Both the position numbers and the translations under genes were made by a program. The notes below the pieces were generated by a model. That model searched no databases. It had not been told where the DNA came from and was given only the letters and a program-made list of their open reading frames with translations. Source: Cymbomonas tetramitiformis (taxonomy: Eukaryota > Chlorophyta > Pyramimonadophyceae > Pyramimonadales > Pyramimonadaceae). From it: 64,000 bases of DNA. Below, piece after piece: positions 17,188 through 25,587 of this stretch. The stretch's first letter is position 1; every line of letters begins with the position of its first letter. The stretch is from positions 1-64,000 of the forward strand of contig LGRX02028717.1 of assembly GCA_001247695.2 (NCBI GenBank), in the 5' to 3' direction.

Positions 17188-17670
17188 ATGAAAACTCCTT
17201 GTGAAAGATGTACGGCTATGACCAAATCCGGGCATCGATGTAAGAATATGACTTGCAAATGGAGTCCATTATGTTATGTACACAAGCAAGTTGTAGTCGG
17301 CGATAGCCAAATACCTAACTCGGGTCAAGGTGTATATGCCAAGAGCAATTTAAAGAAAGGCACGATGGTTGGAAGATACACTATTGGAACCGACAAAATG
17401 ACGTTACAACAAATGAACGCCAAATTTCCGAGTGTGAAGGATAGGACTCATATTTGGAGCAACAATCCAAATGCATATTTTGATGCCGCAAAAACCAATT
17501 CGGTCGCGGGCAAATACAATAGTTGTACGCCTCTAGATGCTAGAAAAATGGGATGTAAGAATAATGCAAGAATCAACAATGTAGGGAACATAGTATTAAA
17601 TCGAAATGTAAAACAAGACCGCGAGATATATGTTTCTTATGGAAGGGAATATTGGAGAAATAGAAAATAA
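17188..17670 (+). CDS. SET-domain protein with N-terminal zinc-binding motif
   Basis: This 160-residue protein begins with a Cys-rich segment (Cys5, Cys8, Cys18, Cys23, Cys29, His32) resembling the short zinc motif of many protist-virus proteins. A compact SET-like fold follows: SGQGVYAKSNLKKGTMVG (45-62), NNARI near 121-125 and EIYVSYGREYW near 146-156. The middle segment replaces the usual NHxCxPN motif, so catalysis is uncertain. SET enzymes methylate lysines, classically on histones, and viral ones can modify host chromatin. It starts 12 bases after the ATPase gene. Confidence 0.75.
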   Translation: MKTPCERCTAMTKSGHRCKNMTCKWSPLCYVHKQVVVGDSQIPNSGQGVYAKSNLKKGTMVGRYTIGTDKMTLQQMNAKFPSVKDRTHIWSNNPNAYFDAAKTNSVAGKYNSCTPLDARKMGCKNNARINNVGNIVLNRNVKQDREIYVSYGREYWRNRK

Positions 17671-17674
17671 ATTT

Positions 17675-18181
17675 TCAAGAGAGGAAATTTAAGTCTCGAG
17701 GTAATTTCATTTTATAACAAAACCACGCCGTTTCAAAATTACATTTTCCCGGGAAAGTTCTTTCTTTATTTACAATTTTGTAAAATTGAATTCGTTTCCT
17801 AGGTATTATTAATTGGATGTCATTTGCAAATAATTCGCGCAAATAGTTTGTGTTGAGCATTGATATCGGACACAACAACATAAACGGTTTGCCAATTTTC
17901 TTTAAATGCGTCAATACTTCTTTTTTTTGGGAATATGGGATGTTTGACAATATGAAATCATAATCTAATGTTTCACTATCTATGAAAAAATCTAGAGTTG
18001 GTTTGTGTATAACCTTTTGGCAACCAATCTCTTGTAGGTATTCGCCCGCAATTCCATCACAATAAAACGGTTCATATAAGATTTTTTCTTTCGGAATAAA
18101 TTGTTTGATATTTTCAAAAGCGGACTTAGGAGTAGCATAGTCGTCATATTTTGTAAAAGTCTTGGTGTGAAATGACGCCAT
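17675..18181 (-). CDS. N6-adenine DNA methyltransferase-like protein
   Basis: This is a 168-residue protein. YEPFYCDGIAG (36-46) fits the SAM-binding motif region, and NIPYS (80-84) fits the catalytic (N/D)PPY motif of amino-methyltransferases, with Ile in place of the first Pro. No target-recognition domain is visible, as in short viral enzymes. It would modify viral or host DNA. It is divergent from the gene at 18223, with 41 bases between starts, and convergent with the SET gene. Activity is inferred. Confidence 0.65.
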   Translation of the reverse strand: MASFHTKTFTKYDDYATPKSAFENIKQFIPKEKILYEPFYCDGIAGEYLQEIGCQKVIHKPTLDFFIDSETLDYDFILSNIPYSQKKEVLTHLKKIGKPFMLLCPISMLNTNYLRELFANDIQLIIPRKRIQFYKIVNKERTFPGKCNFETAWFCYKMKLPRDLNFLS

Positions 18182-18222
18182 ATTTATCGAATTATTATAT
18201 TAACAATTATTATATAAAAGAA

Positions 18223-18639
18223 ATGTCTTTACGCATAAAAGGATTCCAAAACCAAATGAAAATTCGCTCCGGTCTCCAAGCTCCACAATATGTCGTCAAT
18301 GAACCGATTGTAGGTGGTAATAAGTTAAATGAATTTTCAAAATTCCGAGGTAACAATGGACCTATGAATCCTATGTTAATGAACACTCACCGCCCGGCAT
18401 CCTCGATGATAGAACCGTGCCGCTCCGTAAGTCGATATTTTGAAAGAAGTTCGCGAGGTTCATATCCGGACGGAGTAGGTTATAAGAGTTATCTTGTGAC
18501 AAATAAAACGCCAATTAACGCGGAAACGGTTGTGTTCTATAGACCTCGTTATCATCCACAAATTAAACATTTAAAGTATCCCAATCAATCTAGTATAGGT
18601 GGTATATATATGCCACAAAACAAAAGTGAAAGCAAGTAA
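18223..18639 (+). CDS. hypothetical protein, 138 aa
   Basis: This is a 138-residue basic protein starting MSLRIKGFQNQMKIRSGLQ. The frame is open upstream, but the ATG at 18223 follows TATTATATAAAAGAA and does not overlap the divergent methyltransferase gene. It is rich in Pro, Arg, Tyr and Asn with no recognised domain. The late-type upstream sequence suggests a virion or late protein. Confidence 0.55.
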   Translation: MSLRIKGFQNQMKIRSGLQAPQYVVNEPIVGGNKLNEFSKFRGNNGPMNPMLMNTHRPASSMIEPCRSVSRYFERSSRGSYPDGVGYKSYLVTNKTPINAETVVFYRPRYHPQIKHLKYPNQSSIGGIYMPQNKSESK

Positions 18640-18675
18640 ATTTAGTTTGGCTTATTTTCTTTTTGTTTATATTAA

Positions 18676-19170
18676 ATGCCAAAGAAAGGTGAACCGTTGT
18701 CCGATGAACACAAACAAATTCTTGCCAAGGCTCGAGAGAAGGCGTTAGCGATTCGACGTGAAAAATCTAAACAAAAAGCCGACATCAAATTAGCAAATGA
18801 AATAGAAAAGAGGGAAATGCACGAAAAAGCTCAAAAAGTGATATCAAAGGCGGTGACCAAGGATGATTCCGAACCCGAATGTGATACTAACGATTCAATA
18901 GATGAGGAACAATTAAAAGACCATCAAACGGACGAGGTGACAATTCATAAAAAATCTATTAAAAAAATTAAGCCCAAGAAAAAAGTTGTTTATGTACAAG
19001 AGTCAAGTGGCGAATCGAGTGAGGAGGAAGAAATTGTTGTAAAGAACAAAAAAAAAAGTAAAAAAGTATCTAAAAGCGAAATCAACGAATCGCCATCCGT
19101 GGAGTTAAGTGAACGTGACAAATTATATATGTTAACAAAGAAGTCTTTGCTAGGTTTTAATTATCAATAA
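18676..19170 (+). CDS. highly charged coiled-coil-like protein
   Basis: This 164-residue protein is dominated by Lys, Glu, Asp and Ser. Residues 1-60 are a continuous basic/acidic helix (EHKQILAKAREKALAIRREK). About 85-135 alternate acidic and Lys-rich runs (SSGESSEEEEI, KNKKKSKK). The C-terminus ends LLGFNYQ. No catalytic motif is present. Nucleic-acid binding, packaging or scaffolding roles are possible. Confidence 0.55.
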   Translation: MPKKGEPLSDEHKQILAKAREKALAIRREKSKQKADIKLANEIEKREMHEKAQKVISKAVTKDDSEPECDTNDSIDEEQLKDHQTDEVTIHKKSIKKIKPKKKVVYVQESSGESSEEEEIVVKNKKKSKKVSKSEINESPSVELSERDKLYMLTKKSLLGFNYQ

Positions 19171-19174
19171 CAAA

Positions 19175-19564
19175 TTATAAAGACTTCAATCTATTGCTTA
19201 ATATTTTCATCGTTCCTTTAATGCTCAAATTGTTGTCTTCGCAATTTCTTTGTAGGGCGTCCTTATTCTTCTCATATTCCACCATAAATATATATCGAAT
19301 ATCATTGCCTTTTTTGATATTAATTTTTATATTTTTCTTCTTAATATTCAAAGACATTACAATGTCATTACAACAATAAAAATCATATAAATGAGGACGA
19401 TTTTTGGTGTATAAAACATCATACCATTTTTTATTGATAAATGTGTATTCTTGACAAGCACGTGCTTTCAATTCTTTTAAGACAATATTTGAAAAATAGG
19501 ATTTCCAAATGATTACTTGAATGTCGTGGGGAGCGTCGTACAACAAATTCGAAGTAGAAGCCAT
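19175..19564 (-). CDS. F-box-like and SAP-like hypothetical protein
   Basis: This is a 129-residue protein. DAPHDIQVIIWKSYFSNIVL at residues 11-30 looks like an F-box helix pair. The last 25 residues (NLSIKGTMKILSNRLKSL) resemble a SAP motif, a short helix-turn-helix that binds DNA. The middle is Lys/Ile-rich. It is convergent with the charged protein gene and is preceded at 97 bases by the AACTTTAAGACATA motif. It may recruit a ubiquitin ligase, but both domain calls are weak. Confidence 0.55.
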   Translation of the reverse strand: MASTSNLLYDAPHDIQVIIWKSYFSNIVLKELKARACQEYTFINKKWYDVLYTKNRPHLYDFYCCNDIVMSLNIKKKNIKINIKKGNDIRYIFMVEYEKNKDALQRNCEDNNLSIKGTMKILSNRLKSL

Positions 19565-19649
19565 ATCAAAAGCGAGATTGTTAGTATTCGGTGTATATAG
19601 TGAATACTTGTTATGTTGTTAGTGCTTCAAGTATACTCTAGTATAGTTA

Positions 19650-19661
19650 TGTCTTAAAGTT
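19650..19661 (-). promoter_or_regulatory. early-type promoter motif AACTTTAAGACATA
   Basis: On the minus strand the motif begins about 97 bases before the ATG at 19564. It is followed by TATACTTGAA and ACAACATAACAAG, matching the leader of the gene at 12481. An (AT)n run lies just upstream of it. Confidence 0.6.
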
Positions 19662-19689
19662 ATATATATATATATATATAATGTAAAAA

Positions 19690-19817
19690 GTACGGGGTAT
19701 GGGGTAATGGGTTGTTTTAAAAACTATTTCAAAGGAAGAAAAGTATTTTTGTAAAAAAACTTATAGCATTTTGAATTTTTTTTTAGAAATGCCCATTACC
19801 GGCAACCCAATACCTTT
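19690..19817. repeat. PLV hairpin repeat, internal copy I3
   Basis: The block GGGGTAATGGGTTGTTTT...AGAAATGCCCATTACC lies at the 3' end of the broken cytosine methyltransferase gene. Its core (AAGTATTTTTGTAAAAAAACTTATAGC) matches terminal-repeat copies L1, R2 and R3 rather than I1, so at least two subfamilies exist. Confidence 0.75.
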
Positions 19818-20445
19818 TATGGCATTAAATCGAGTATAAGATTATAGGGAATGCGATACGCACTTTCTACACATTTAACGCCGTAACCAATATTTGCATT
19901 TGAGCTACGCGTCCGTTGTGCGGTTTTAATGTGCTTCCCATAATTCATTTTAGTATCACAATAAGATGTTTTTTTGGAACACATTTTCAACTCAAGGTTT
20001 TGTTTATTTGTCCAAATATTTGTGGTTTTACGATAACCAAACCCGTATTTGCAATATGAACACGTATGCTTGTATTGTGTTAATGATTGCATAAAATCTC
20101 TATGTTGCAACAAGCCACCGTCCGATGGGTTTTCAATATACCAATAGTTGGGTTGGAGATATTCTATAAAATGGTCAATGTTCGTTTTACCATCGCATCA
20201 GCCAAATTTAGATTTCGGACACCTTTTCTATGTGCTTTTGAATAACTTGTGCACGGAGGGCTTGCCCATATTATATCAAAATGTTTTGGTTTGTAGATTG
20301 TGTAATCCCAATCTAGGATGTTAGTTGTAATCGTAGCGTTAAATTTTTTAAGAATGTCAAGAGACACAACTTCACAATCGGAATATTTTGTACATAACGC
20401 ATTTGATACCGAGCACGTGCCACAAAATAACTCTAAAAGTCTCAT
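19817..20445 (-). pseudogene. C5-cytosine DNA methyltransferase, frameshifted
   Basis: The first frame (20445 to about 20166) has motif I LLELFCGTCSVSN at residues 3-15 and the catalytic Pro-Cys motif WASPPCTSYS near residue 65. It stops at 20164. A different frame then carries the expected continuation, including motif VI-like ENPSDGG, and runs to 19817. One base gained or lost at about 20165-20180 explains the break. Unbroken it would be about 210 residues, short for the family but usual for small viral enzymes lacking a large target domain. The break could be a real mutation or a sequencing error. Confidence 0.75.
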
Positions 20446-20480
20446 ACATTATAAGAAAACACATTTTCTTGCGTTTTTTT

Positions 20481-20493
20481 AACTTAAAGAAAA
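20481..20493 (+). promoter_or_regulatory. variant early motif AACTTAAAGAAAA
   Basis: TTTTTTTAACTTAAAGAAAA begins 42 bases before the integrase ATG. It is the same variant and nearly the same distance as at the polymerase-helicase gene. Confidence 0.55.
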
Positions 20494-20522
20494 TAGTCGT
20501 AAATAGTATTAGATAAGCGAAG

Positions 20523-21956
20523 ATGAGCACACCGGAAAAAAGAATGGCGGAAAAAGAATACCGTTTGAAAAACGACTATCCGGAACCATATTTAACAAGA
20601 GAAATCCGAGAAAAATTATATGCAATCGACGAAAAAAAACGAGCTCAAATGCGACAATATTATAATAAAACCAAGACTCAACAAAATATGGAAAAAATCA
20701 TATTAAGAGCTAAAAATAATCCTAATTATTGCCCACAAGAAGATACTCTAGAAAAGTATGATTGGTCACGAGAACAAAAAGCCTTTTTATCGAGGTGTGC
20801 GGAGGAACGAAAACTGAAATTTGCCGTACCAAGACCACGACCAATACGAGCTCAAACGACAACTCAAACATCTAATACGACAACTACACAAACCGCCTCC
20901 ACTACTACACCTTCCAACACACTACCACCTTCGGGTCAAAAAGATGTACTATCAAGAGATGAAATTTTCGAAATTTTAGATTCGGATGAGGGCATTGCCG
21001 AAGCTACCAAAAAGCAATGGAAAAATGTTGTCAACAATTTTGTCAAGGTGTTTAGTTTACAAGCAACCAAATGGACGGAGTTGTATACAAAATATACTAA
21101 TGAAGAAATACTTGAAATGTTAAATACGGCATATAAAAATGAAACGACAAGAATTAAACAAGTTCAATTAACTCCCAAGTTGTATAATACCAAGAACGAG
21201 GATTTAATGAAAATTATTGGAATCGAACGTTACAAATTTTTTGATTTACAAGCTAAAATATTACAACGAAGCATACAAGGAAGCAAGATTAATAAAAAGA
21301 TAAGTGATACCACCGATTATGTCGACGACTTTATTAATGTTTTCAAAAAAGAATTAGAATTAAGAAAGTCAAAACCGAGTTCAATGGACCATTTAATAGC
21401 TATGCTTTATAGCATCGGGATGTATTCAAAACAAGATTTGAGTAAAGAGTCCTTAAGCTTTACTCCACGAATAGATTATGACAATGTAAAACTGGTCAAA
21501 AGTGATAATCAAATGACCGATGAAAATGCAAACTACTACAATTTTAACAATGGACATATGCGAATTCACGATTTAAAAACGGGTAATAGTTTCAAAATTG
21601 ATTACATTATAAATCCATTAGTGCAAAAGTATATCAATGATTCGATAAAGGATAAAAACAATCCACGAGAACATCTTCTAGAGACAAACGCAAAACCACC
21701 AAGACCATTTACATCATCGGCTTTGGGCAAAAAAATGACCTCAATTCTTGGAATCGGAAATCAAATCTTCCGAAAAATGACCGAAAACATTTATTCAAAA
21801 ATATTCAAGGTAGATATCGTAAAATTATCGGAAGTCGCAGCCCACGAACCAAACACGGCTTATACTCAATATTTGAATAGTTTAGAATATACCGAAGATG
21901 AAAGAGAGGCGGCGCTCAAAAAAATTCAAGCTCAATTAGACAAAAATGCGGCATAA
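20523..21956 (+). CDS. tyrosine recombinase (integrase)
   Basis: This is a 477-residue protein. The C-terminal catalytic domain keeps the tyrosine recombinase order: Arg316 in TPRIDYDNVKL, Lys352 in DLKTG, Arg417 in NQIFRK (the HxxR box, with Gln for His), then His441 and Tyr450 in AAHEPNTAYTQYL. Tyr450 lies nine residues after His441, the usual spacing for the nucleophile. The N-terminal half has a helical region, a Thr/Gln-rich linker (112-132) and a core-binding-like domain. It would integrate and excise the viral genome, consistent with the 14-bp direct repeats outside the terminal repeats. Confidence 0.8.
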   Translation: MSTPEKRMAEKEYRLKNDYPEPYLTREIREKLYAIDEKKRAQMRQYYNKTKTQQNMEKIILRAKNNPNYCPQEDTLEKYDWSREQKAFLSRCAEERKLKFAVPRPRPIRAQTTTQTSNTTTTQTASTTTPSNTLPPSGQKDVLSRDEIFEILDSDEGIAEATKKQWKNVVNNFVKVFSLQATKWTELYTKYTNEEILEMLNTAYKNETTRIKQVQLTPKLYNTKNEDLMKIIGIERYKFFDLQAKILQRSIQGSKINKKISDTTDYVDDFINVFKKELELRKSKPSSMDHLIAMLYSIGMYSKQDLSKESLSFTPRIDYDNVKLVKSDNQMTDENANYYNFNNGHMRIHDLKTGNSFKIDYIINPLVQKYINDSIKDKNNPREHLLETNAKPPRPFTSSALGKKMTSILGIGNQIFRKMTENIYSKIFKVDIVKLSEVAAHEPNTAYTQYLNSLEYTEDEREAALKKIQAQLDKNAA

Positions 21957-21980
21957 AACCTGATTAGAAAAAAAGAAAAT

Positions 21981-22080
21981 GGGCTTTCAATAGCTCAAAA
22001 TGTCCGTATTGAAATGTAGATAAACACAAAATTTTTTGGGAGTGATTTGGATAAGTATATCAAAAGTTATGACCCAAACA
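21981..22080 (+). repeat. 100-bp direct repeat, copy 1
   Basis: This 100-bp unit (GGGCTTTCAATAGCTCAAAA...) starts 24 bases after the integrase stop and recurs at 22136-22235 with only a few differences. No gene is inside. It could be a recombination or regulatory site. Confidence 0.7.
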
Positions 22081-22135
22081 ATAAAACCAACCGCAACCGC
22101 AATTTCCAGTTGTGACATTTGCACACATCTTTTCG

Positions 22136-22235
22136 GGGCTTTCAATAGCTGAAAATGTCCGTATTGAAATGTAGATAAACACAAAACTTTTTGGGAGTGA
22201 TTTGGATAAGTATATCAAAAGTTATGACCCAAACA
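22136..22235 (+). repeat. 100-bp direct repeat, copy 2
   Basis: Second copy of the unit at 21981-22080, 155 bases downstream. The spacer contains a short CCGCAACCGC segment. Neither copy matches other parts of the provirus. Confidence 0.7.
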
Positions 22236-22742
22236 AGTAAATCTGATACTGGAAATTTATCTACTAGTTTAAGGCAAGTTACCACGCAAGATAAGTCGGC
22301 TATTAAAGCAAAATACTGTATGCTGAAAAATAATGCTAAGTAAATATGTTATTTACTAACTATTGAATACGCAAGTTGAATAGGCAAGTTGAATAGGCAA
22401 GGCAAGAAAAATAATGCTAACTATTATGCTTTTCACCAACGGCTGAATATGAATATTATATGCAAGCAAGGCATAATATGCTGAAAACTATTAAGCTATG
22501 TAAGAATATAACTGCTGGAAAATAACAAACAAGGGAAGATATGCTGAATATTAAATGTGAAATAAACAGGCTGGAAAATACTACTTGCAAGTTATCAAAA
22601 AAACAAGGCAATGCAAGATATGCTAAAAAATAATATACAAGATAAGCAAGTATTATATGCAAACAGTATTACAAGCAAGGTATTGAACAAAAATATTACA
22701 GGATCATGTAAGATCAGCAGAAAATAATATTCAAAAAGTGTA
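22236..22742. other. gene-free AT-rich stretch
   Basis: About 500 bases of low-complexity A/T with recurring GGCAAG, GCAAGTTGAATA and AAAATAATGCTAA motifs. No open frame or promoter-like element is visible. It marks the change from compact viral genes to the GC-richer right-end segment. Confidence 0.5.
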
Positions 22743-23375
22743 TTACAAGTCAGGGATCGCTGCCCGATCACGAGGGTATTCTATGCATATCTTGTTTTTG
22801 TCGATCACGACAAACTTGTTTTCAAGAAGTTCCTTGAAATAGAGTATGTATCGGACGTCTAGTTCAGTCAGACGATCAGGTGCAAGTAAAAACTCTCGGC
22901 GCATGCACTCCGAGTCGAAGTCGATCTTCCGTTTCTCGGGCTCGTCCACGGCGATCACCGAACCGGCGGTGTTCCCCGAGCCAAACTGCGGCGGCGTCAT
23001 GGCAGCTGCTGGCGGCGGCGGCGGGGAAAAAGCAGCCTTTCCAGCAGCACCTTGGACTTGCAGTCCAAGATCGGAGACAGTTTTTTGGAGCTTATAAAGC
23101 TCCCCACTCAGCTCTTTCCTAAGGTTGTCCTCACGAGTCTTAAAATAGGTCACGAGCCCGCCAAAACGCCGCCAGATCCACCACTCGGAGCACCAAGGTC
23201 CCTCTCTCACAAACTCTTTCAGATCATGGGTATTGCCGTGGTTGCACACAGCACCATGTTGGTCGGGGTGGTAGTGGTCTCCTTCGGACTCCTTCTTGTC
23301 CGTGTCGATCGCCCAGGCTAGCCAGTCCGGCTCTTCAGTGCGCTGACGTTTGGCGGCGGGAGACTTGGGGGGCAT
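22743..23375 (-). CDS. unknown protein of the right-end accessory segment, likely spliced leader
   Basis: This 210-residue protein starts MPPKSPAAKRQRTEEPDW. It has a Trp-rich region (GPWCSEWWIWRRFGG, about 70-85), a short coiled-coil-like stretch (90-115), a Pro/Ala-rich linker (FSPPPPPAAAMTPP) and a charged C-terminus. No family is recognised. Just upstream a strong intron pattern is visible on the minus strand: AG|GTAAGT at 23458, ending TTTTTGCCTGGCAG at 23382, six bases before the ATG. Codon and base use are GC-rich, unlike the viral genes on the left. It may be cargo, a nested element's gene or host DNA captured in the provirus. Confidence 0.5.
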   Translation of the reverse strand: MPPKSPAAKRQRTEEPDWLAWAIDTDKKESEGDHYHPDQHGAVCNHGNTHDLKEFVREGPWCSEWWIWRRFGGLVTYFKTREDNLRKELSGELYKLQKTVSDLGLQVQGAAGKAAFSPPPPPAAAMTPPQFGSGNTAGSVIAVDEPEKRKIDFDSECMRREFLLAPDRLTELDVRYILYFKELLENKFVVIDKNKICIEYPRDRAAIPDL

Positions 23376-23762
23376 GGTGATCTGCCAGGCAAAAACACTT
23401 ACAAAGTTAGATCAAGAAGTAAAAAGAGCACAGGCTTTAAAGGAAAGAGATACTTACCTGCGATCCCCCAAGAACGAACCTCCGGATATCTCTGCGCCCC
23501 GTTCCGGAGCTAACAGAGCCCGACCAAGGCGGCAGTCCCCCCGCACACAAGTCGCATATTCCCGAAGGCTGCAGTCTGTGTGTTAAAAGGGGGGACCACT
23601 GTGCTTTCTATTCGGGGGGATCGTTCTTCTCCTGCGAGGTTAGTAAAGAAAAGAAAGGCAGGCAGACAGAGAAGAACAGATCAAGTAAAAACAGGCAGAT
23701 CAAGTAAAAACAGGCAGATCAAGTAAGGTAAACAAGATAAAGGGGAAATAGAAGGCGGACCT

Positions 23763-24350
23763 TTAGCTTTTACCTAGCAGACCTGCCAAGATCCCACCCG
23801 ACTTGTTAGAACCAGTGGGGCTAGAAGGTCGCAAGGGGGGAGTTGGAGTCAGGAGCGAGTCGGCAGCCGCGATCGCTGCAGCCTCGCGCTCAGCTTTCGC
23901 AGCTTTCCGCCTGGCTAGGCGCTCCTCTATTTCCTCATCAGTCATTTCAGAAAGGGGCTTATTTTCTTGGGCTATTTCGTTTGAGAGCTGCGCTTTTGCT
24001 AACTCCTGGATCGCTCGCTGGGTGTGCATATGCTCTACAAGCTTCTCACCCTCTACGGGATCGACGTGCTGCAGGATTGTGCCTAACTGGTGGGGGTTGG
24101 GTTTGAAAGGTAACTCAAAAATAGTGTTGCAGTATTCAAGTCTGACGGTGGTTGTGAAAACAGCCGAGGGGTAACCTTTCGCCCATGTTTCGATCGAACC
24201 TGGTGCGCCCGTTCCTACAAACTTGGGAGGGGGGTGTTCTGTCTGTTGCTGAAATACATAAGCCTGAAGGGTATGTAACAAAGGTTTAGCTTTTTTTTTT
24301 CTGTGCTCGTACTGCTCTGGGGTTATGTTCACACTCTCACTTCGCTGCAT
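23763..24350 (-). CDS. unknown protein of the right-end accessory segment
   Basis: This 195-residue protein starts MQRSESVNITPEQYEHRKKK. It has a folded-looking region with Tyr, Trp and Phe (about 25-90), an acidic/basic helix (EMTDEEIEERLARRKAAKAE, about 134-153) and a Ser/Pro/Thr-rich tail. Near the stop, CTAG|GTAAAA could be a splice donor. A pyrimidine tract with branch-like CTAAC and CCTCGCAG lies on the minus strand near 23640, so the true C-terminus may differ. It is not recognised. It lies upstream of the other accessory gene on the same strand. Confidence 0.5.
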   Translation of the reverse strand: MQRSESVNITPEQYEHRKKKAKPLLHTLQAYVFQQQTEHPPPKFVGTGAPGSIETWAKGYPSAVFTTTVRLEYCNTIFELPFKPNPHQLGTILQHVDPVEGEKLVEHMHTQRAIQELAKAQLSNEIAQENKPLSEMTDEEIEERLARRKAAKAEREAAAIAAADSLLTPTPPLRPSSPTGSNKSGGILAGLLGKS

Positions 24351-24565
24351 TGTGGGTTTGGCGGCGGGGCGTTGGGGCGGCAGAGTGGCTCTTGGGAATT
24401 ACCTTGGATGTGACTTTGCGATTTCTGAAATCGTTTCCTTGATGAACGTACTGAGAATGTGTTACAAAACTAACTCGACAAATTACGCGTCTCGAAATCG
24501 AATGTGGCACTCGAATCTTATCATATTGGGTGTTACATTGGCTGTTGCATTTAATGTTCAGATAG

Positions 24566-24740
24566 ATTTGGGGTGCCAGGTCGATTTTTGGGGTGCCAGG
24601 TCGATTTTTGGGGTGCCAGGTCGATTTTCCGGGTGCGGGTCGATTTTTCGGGTGCCAGGTCGATTTTTTGGGTGCAAGGGTGCGGTCGATATTCGCGTGC
24701 CAGGTCGATTTTTCGGGTGCCAGGTCGATTTTCGCGTGAC
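24566..24740 (+). repeat. tandem repeat, about 20-bp unit
   Basis: About nine imperfect copies of GATTTTTGGGGTGCCAGGTC run head to tail, becoming more diverged to the right. Immediately after come a GCGCGCGC run and the inner edge of the right terminal repeat. It may mark a junction of the nested segment. Confidence 0.7.
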
Positions 24741-24870
24741 AGTCAGACGCGCGCGCGATAATTTTACTTCGATTTTTAATTTACAAAATATAAAGTTAAA
24801 AAAAGATATGAGAGAATGTGAGAGAATGTGAGAGAATAACATAAATTAACATTTATTTATTTAAATAAAA

Positions 24871-25003
24871 GGTAATGAGTAGTAGGGTAATGGGTTGTTT
24901 TAAAAAGTATTTCAAAGAAAGAAAAGTATTTTTGTAGAATAAATTTTATGAAATAGAAAATGTTTTTAAAAATGCCCGTTACCCTACTACCCGGTACCCT
25001 ATT
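24871..25003. repeat. PLV hairpin repeat, copy R1
   Basis: Counterpart of L2 in the opposite orientation: GGTAATGGGTTGTTTTAAAA at one end and AAAATGCCCGTTACCC at the other. Confidence 0.75.
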
Positions 25004-25207
25004 CGTTTATTAAATACGCATTTTTACCGAGATGACCGAGACGATGCTATTTCCGCGATTTAACCTGCTGAAATTTTGGGGGGTCAACGTAGGGGACTCC
25101 CCCTCGTCGATTAAATCGGCAAATTTTGATATGAGGGAATATGAGGGAATATGAGAGATTAACATAAAATTACTTATCTTTATATATATATTTATTTATA
25201 TAAAAAG

Positions 25208-25336
25208 TAAGGGGTAGTAGGGTAATGGGTTGTTTAGAAAAGTATTTCAAAGAAAGAAAAATATTTTTGTAAAAAAACTTATAGCATTTTAAAAAACTTT
25301 TTAGAAATGCCCATTACCCTACTACCCGGTACCCTA
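25208..25336. repeat. PLV hairpin repeat, copy R2
   Basis: Part of the inner copy of the duplicated 380-bp unit. It matches L1 in the opposite orientation, with the CTTATAGCATTTTAAA core. Confidence 0.75.
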
Positions 25337-25587
25337 TTTTATTAAATACGCATTTGAACTAAATTACGATTTCTGACGTAATTCTCACGTAATTTCTCGA
25401 ACCCAAACCCTAAACCCAGAACCTAAACCCTAAACCTACTGAAATTTGGGGGGGTCGACGAGGGGGACCCCCATCGTCGATTAAATCGGCAAATTTTGAT
25501 ATGAGGGAATATGAGGGAATATGAGGGAATATGAGAGATTAACATAAAATTACTTATCTTTATATATATATTTATTTATATAAAAAG

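Noticed and set aside
24558..24842. Repetitive 94-residue minus-strand frame (STWHPKNRPGT)
   Set aside because: Translation of the 20-bp tandem repeat, with no start context or domain.
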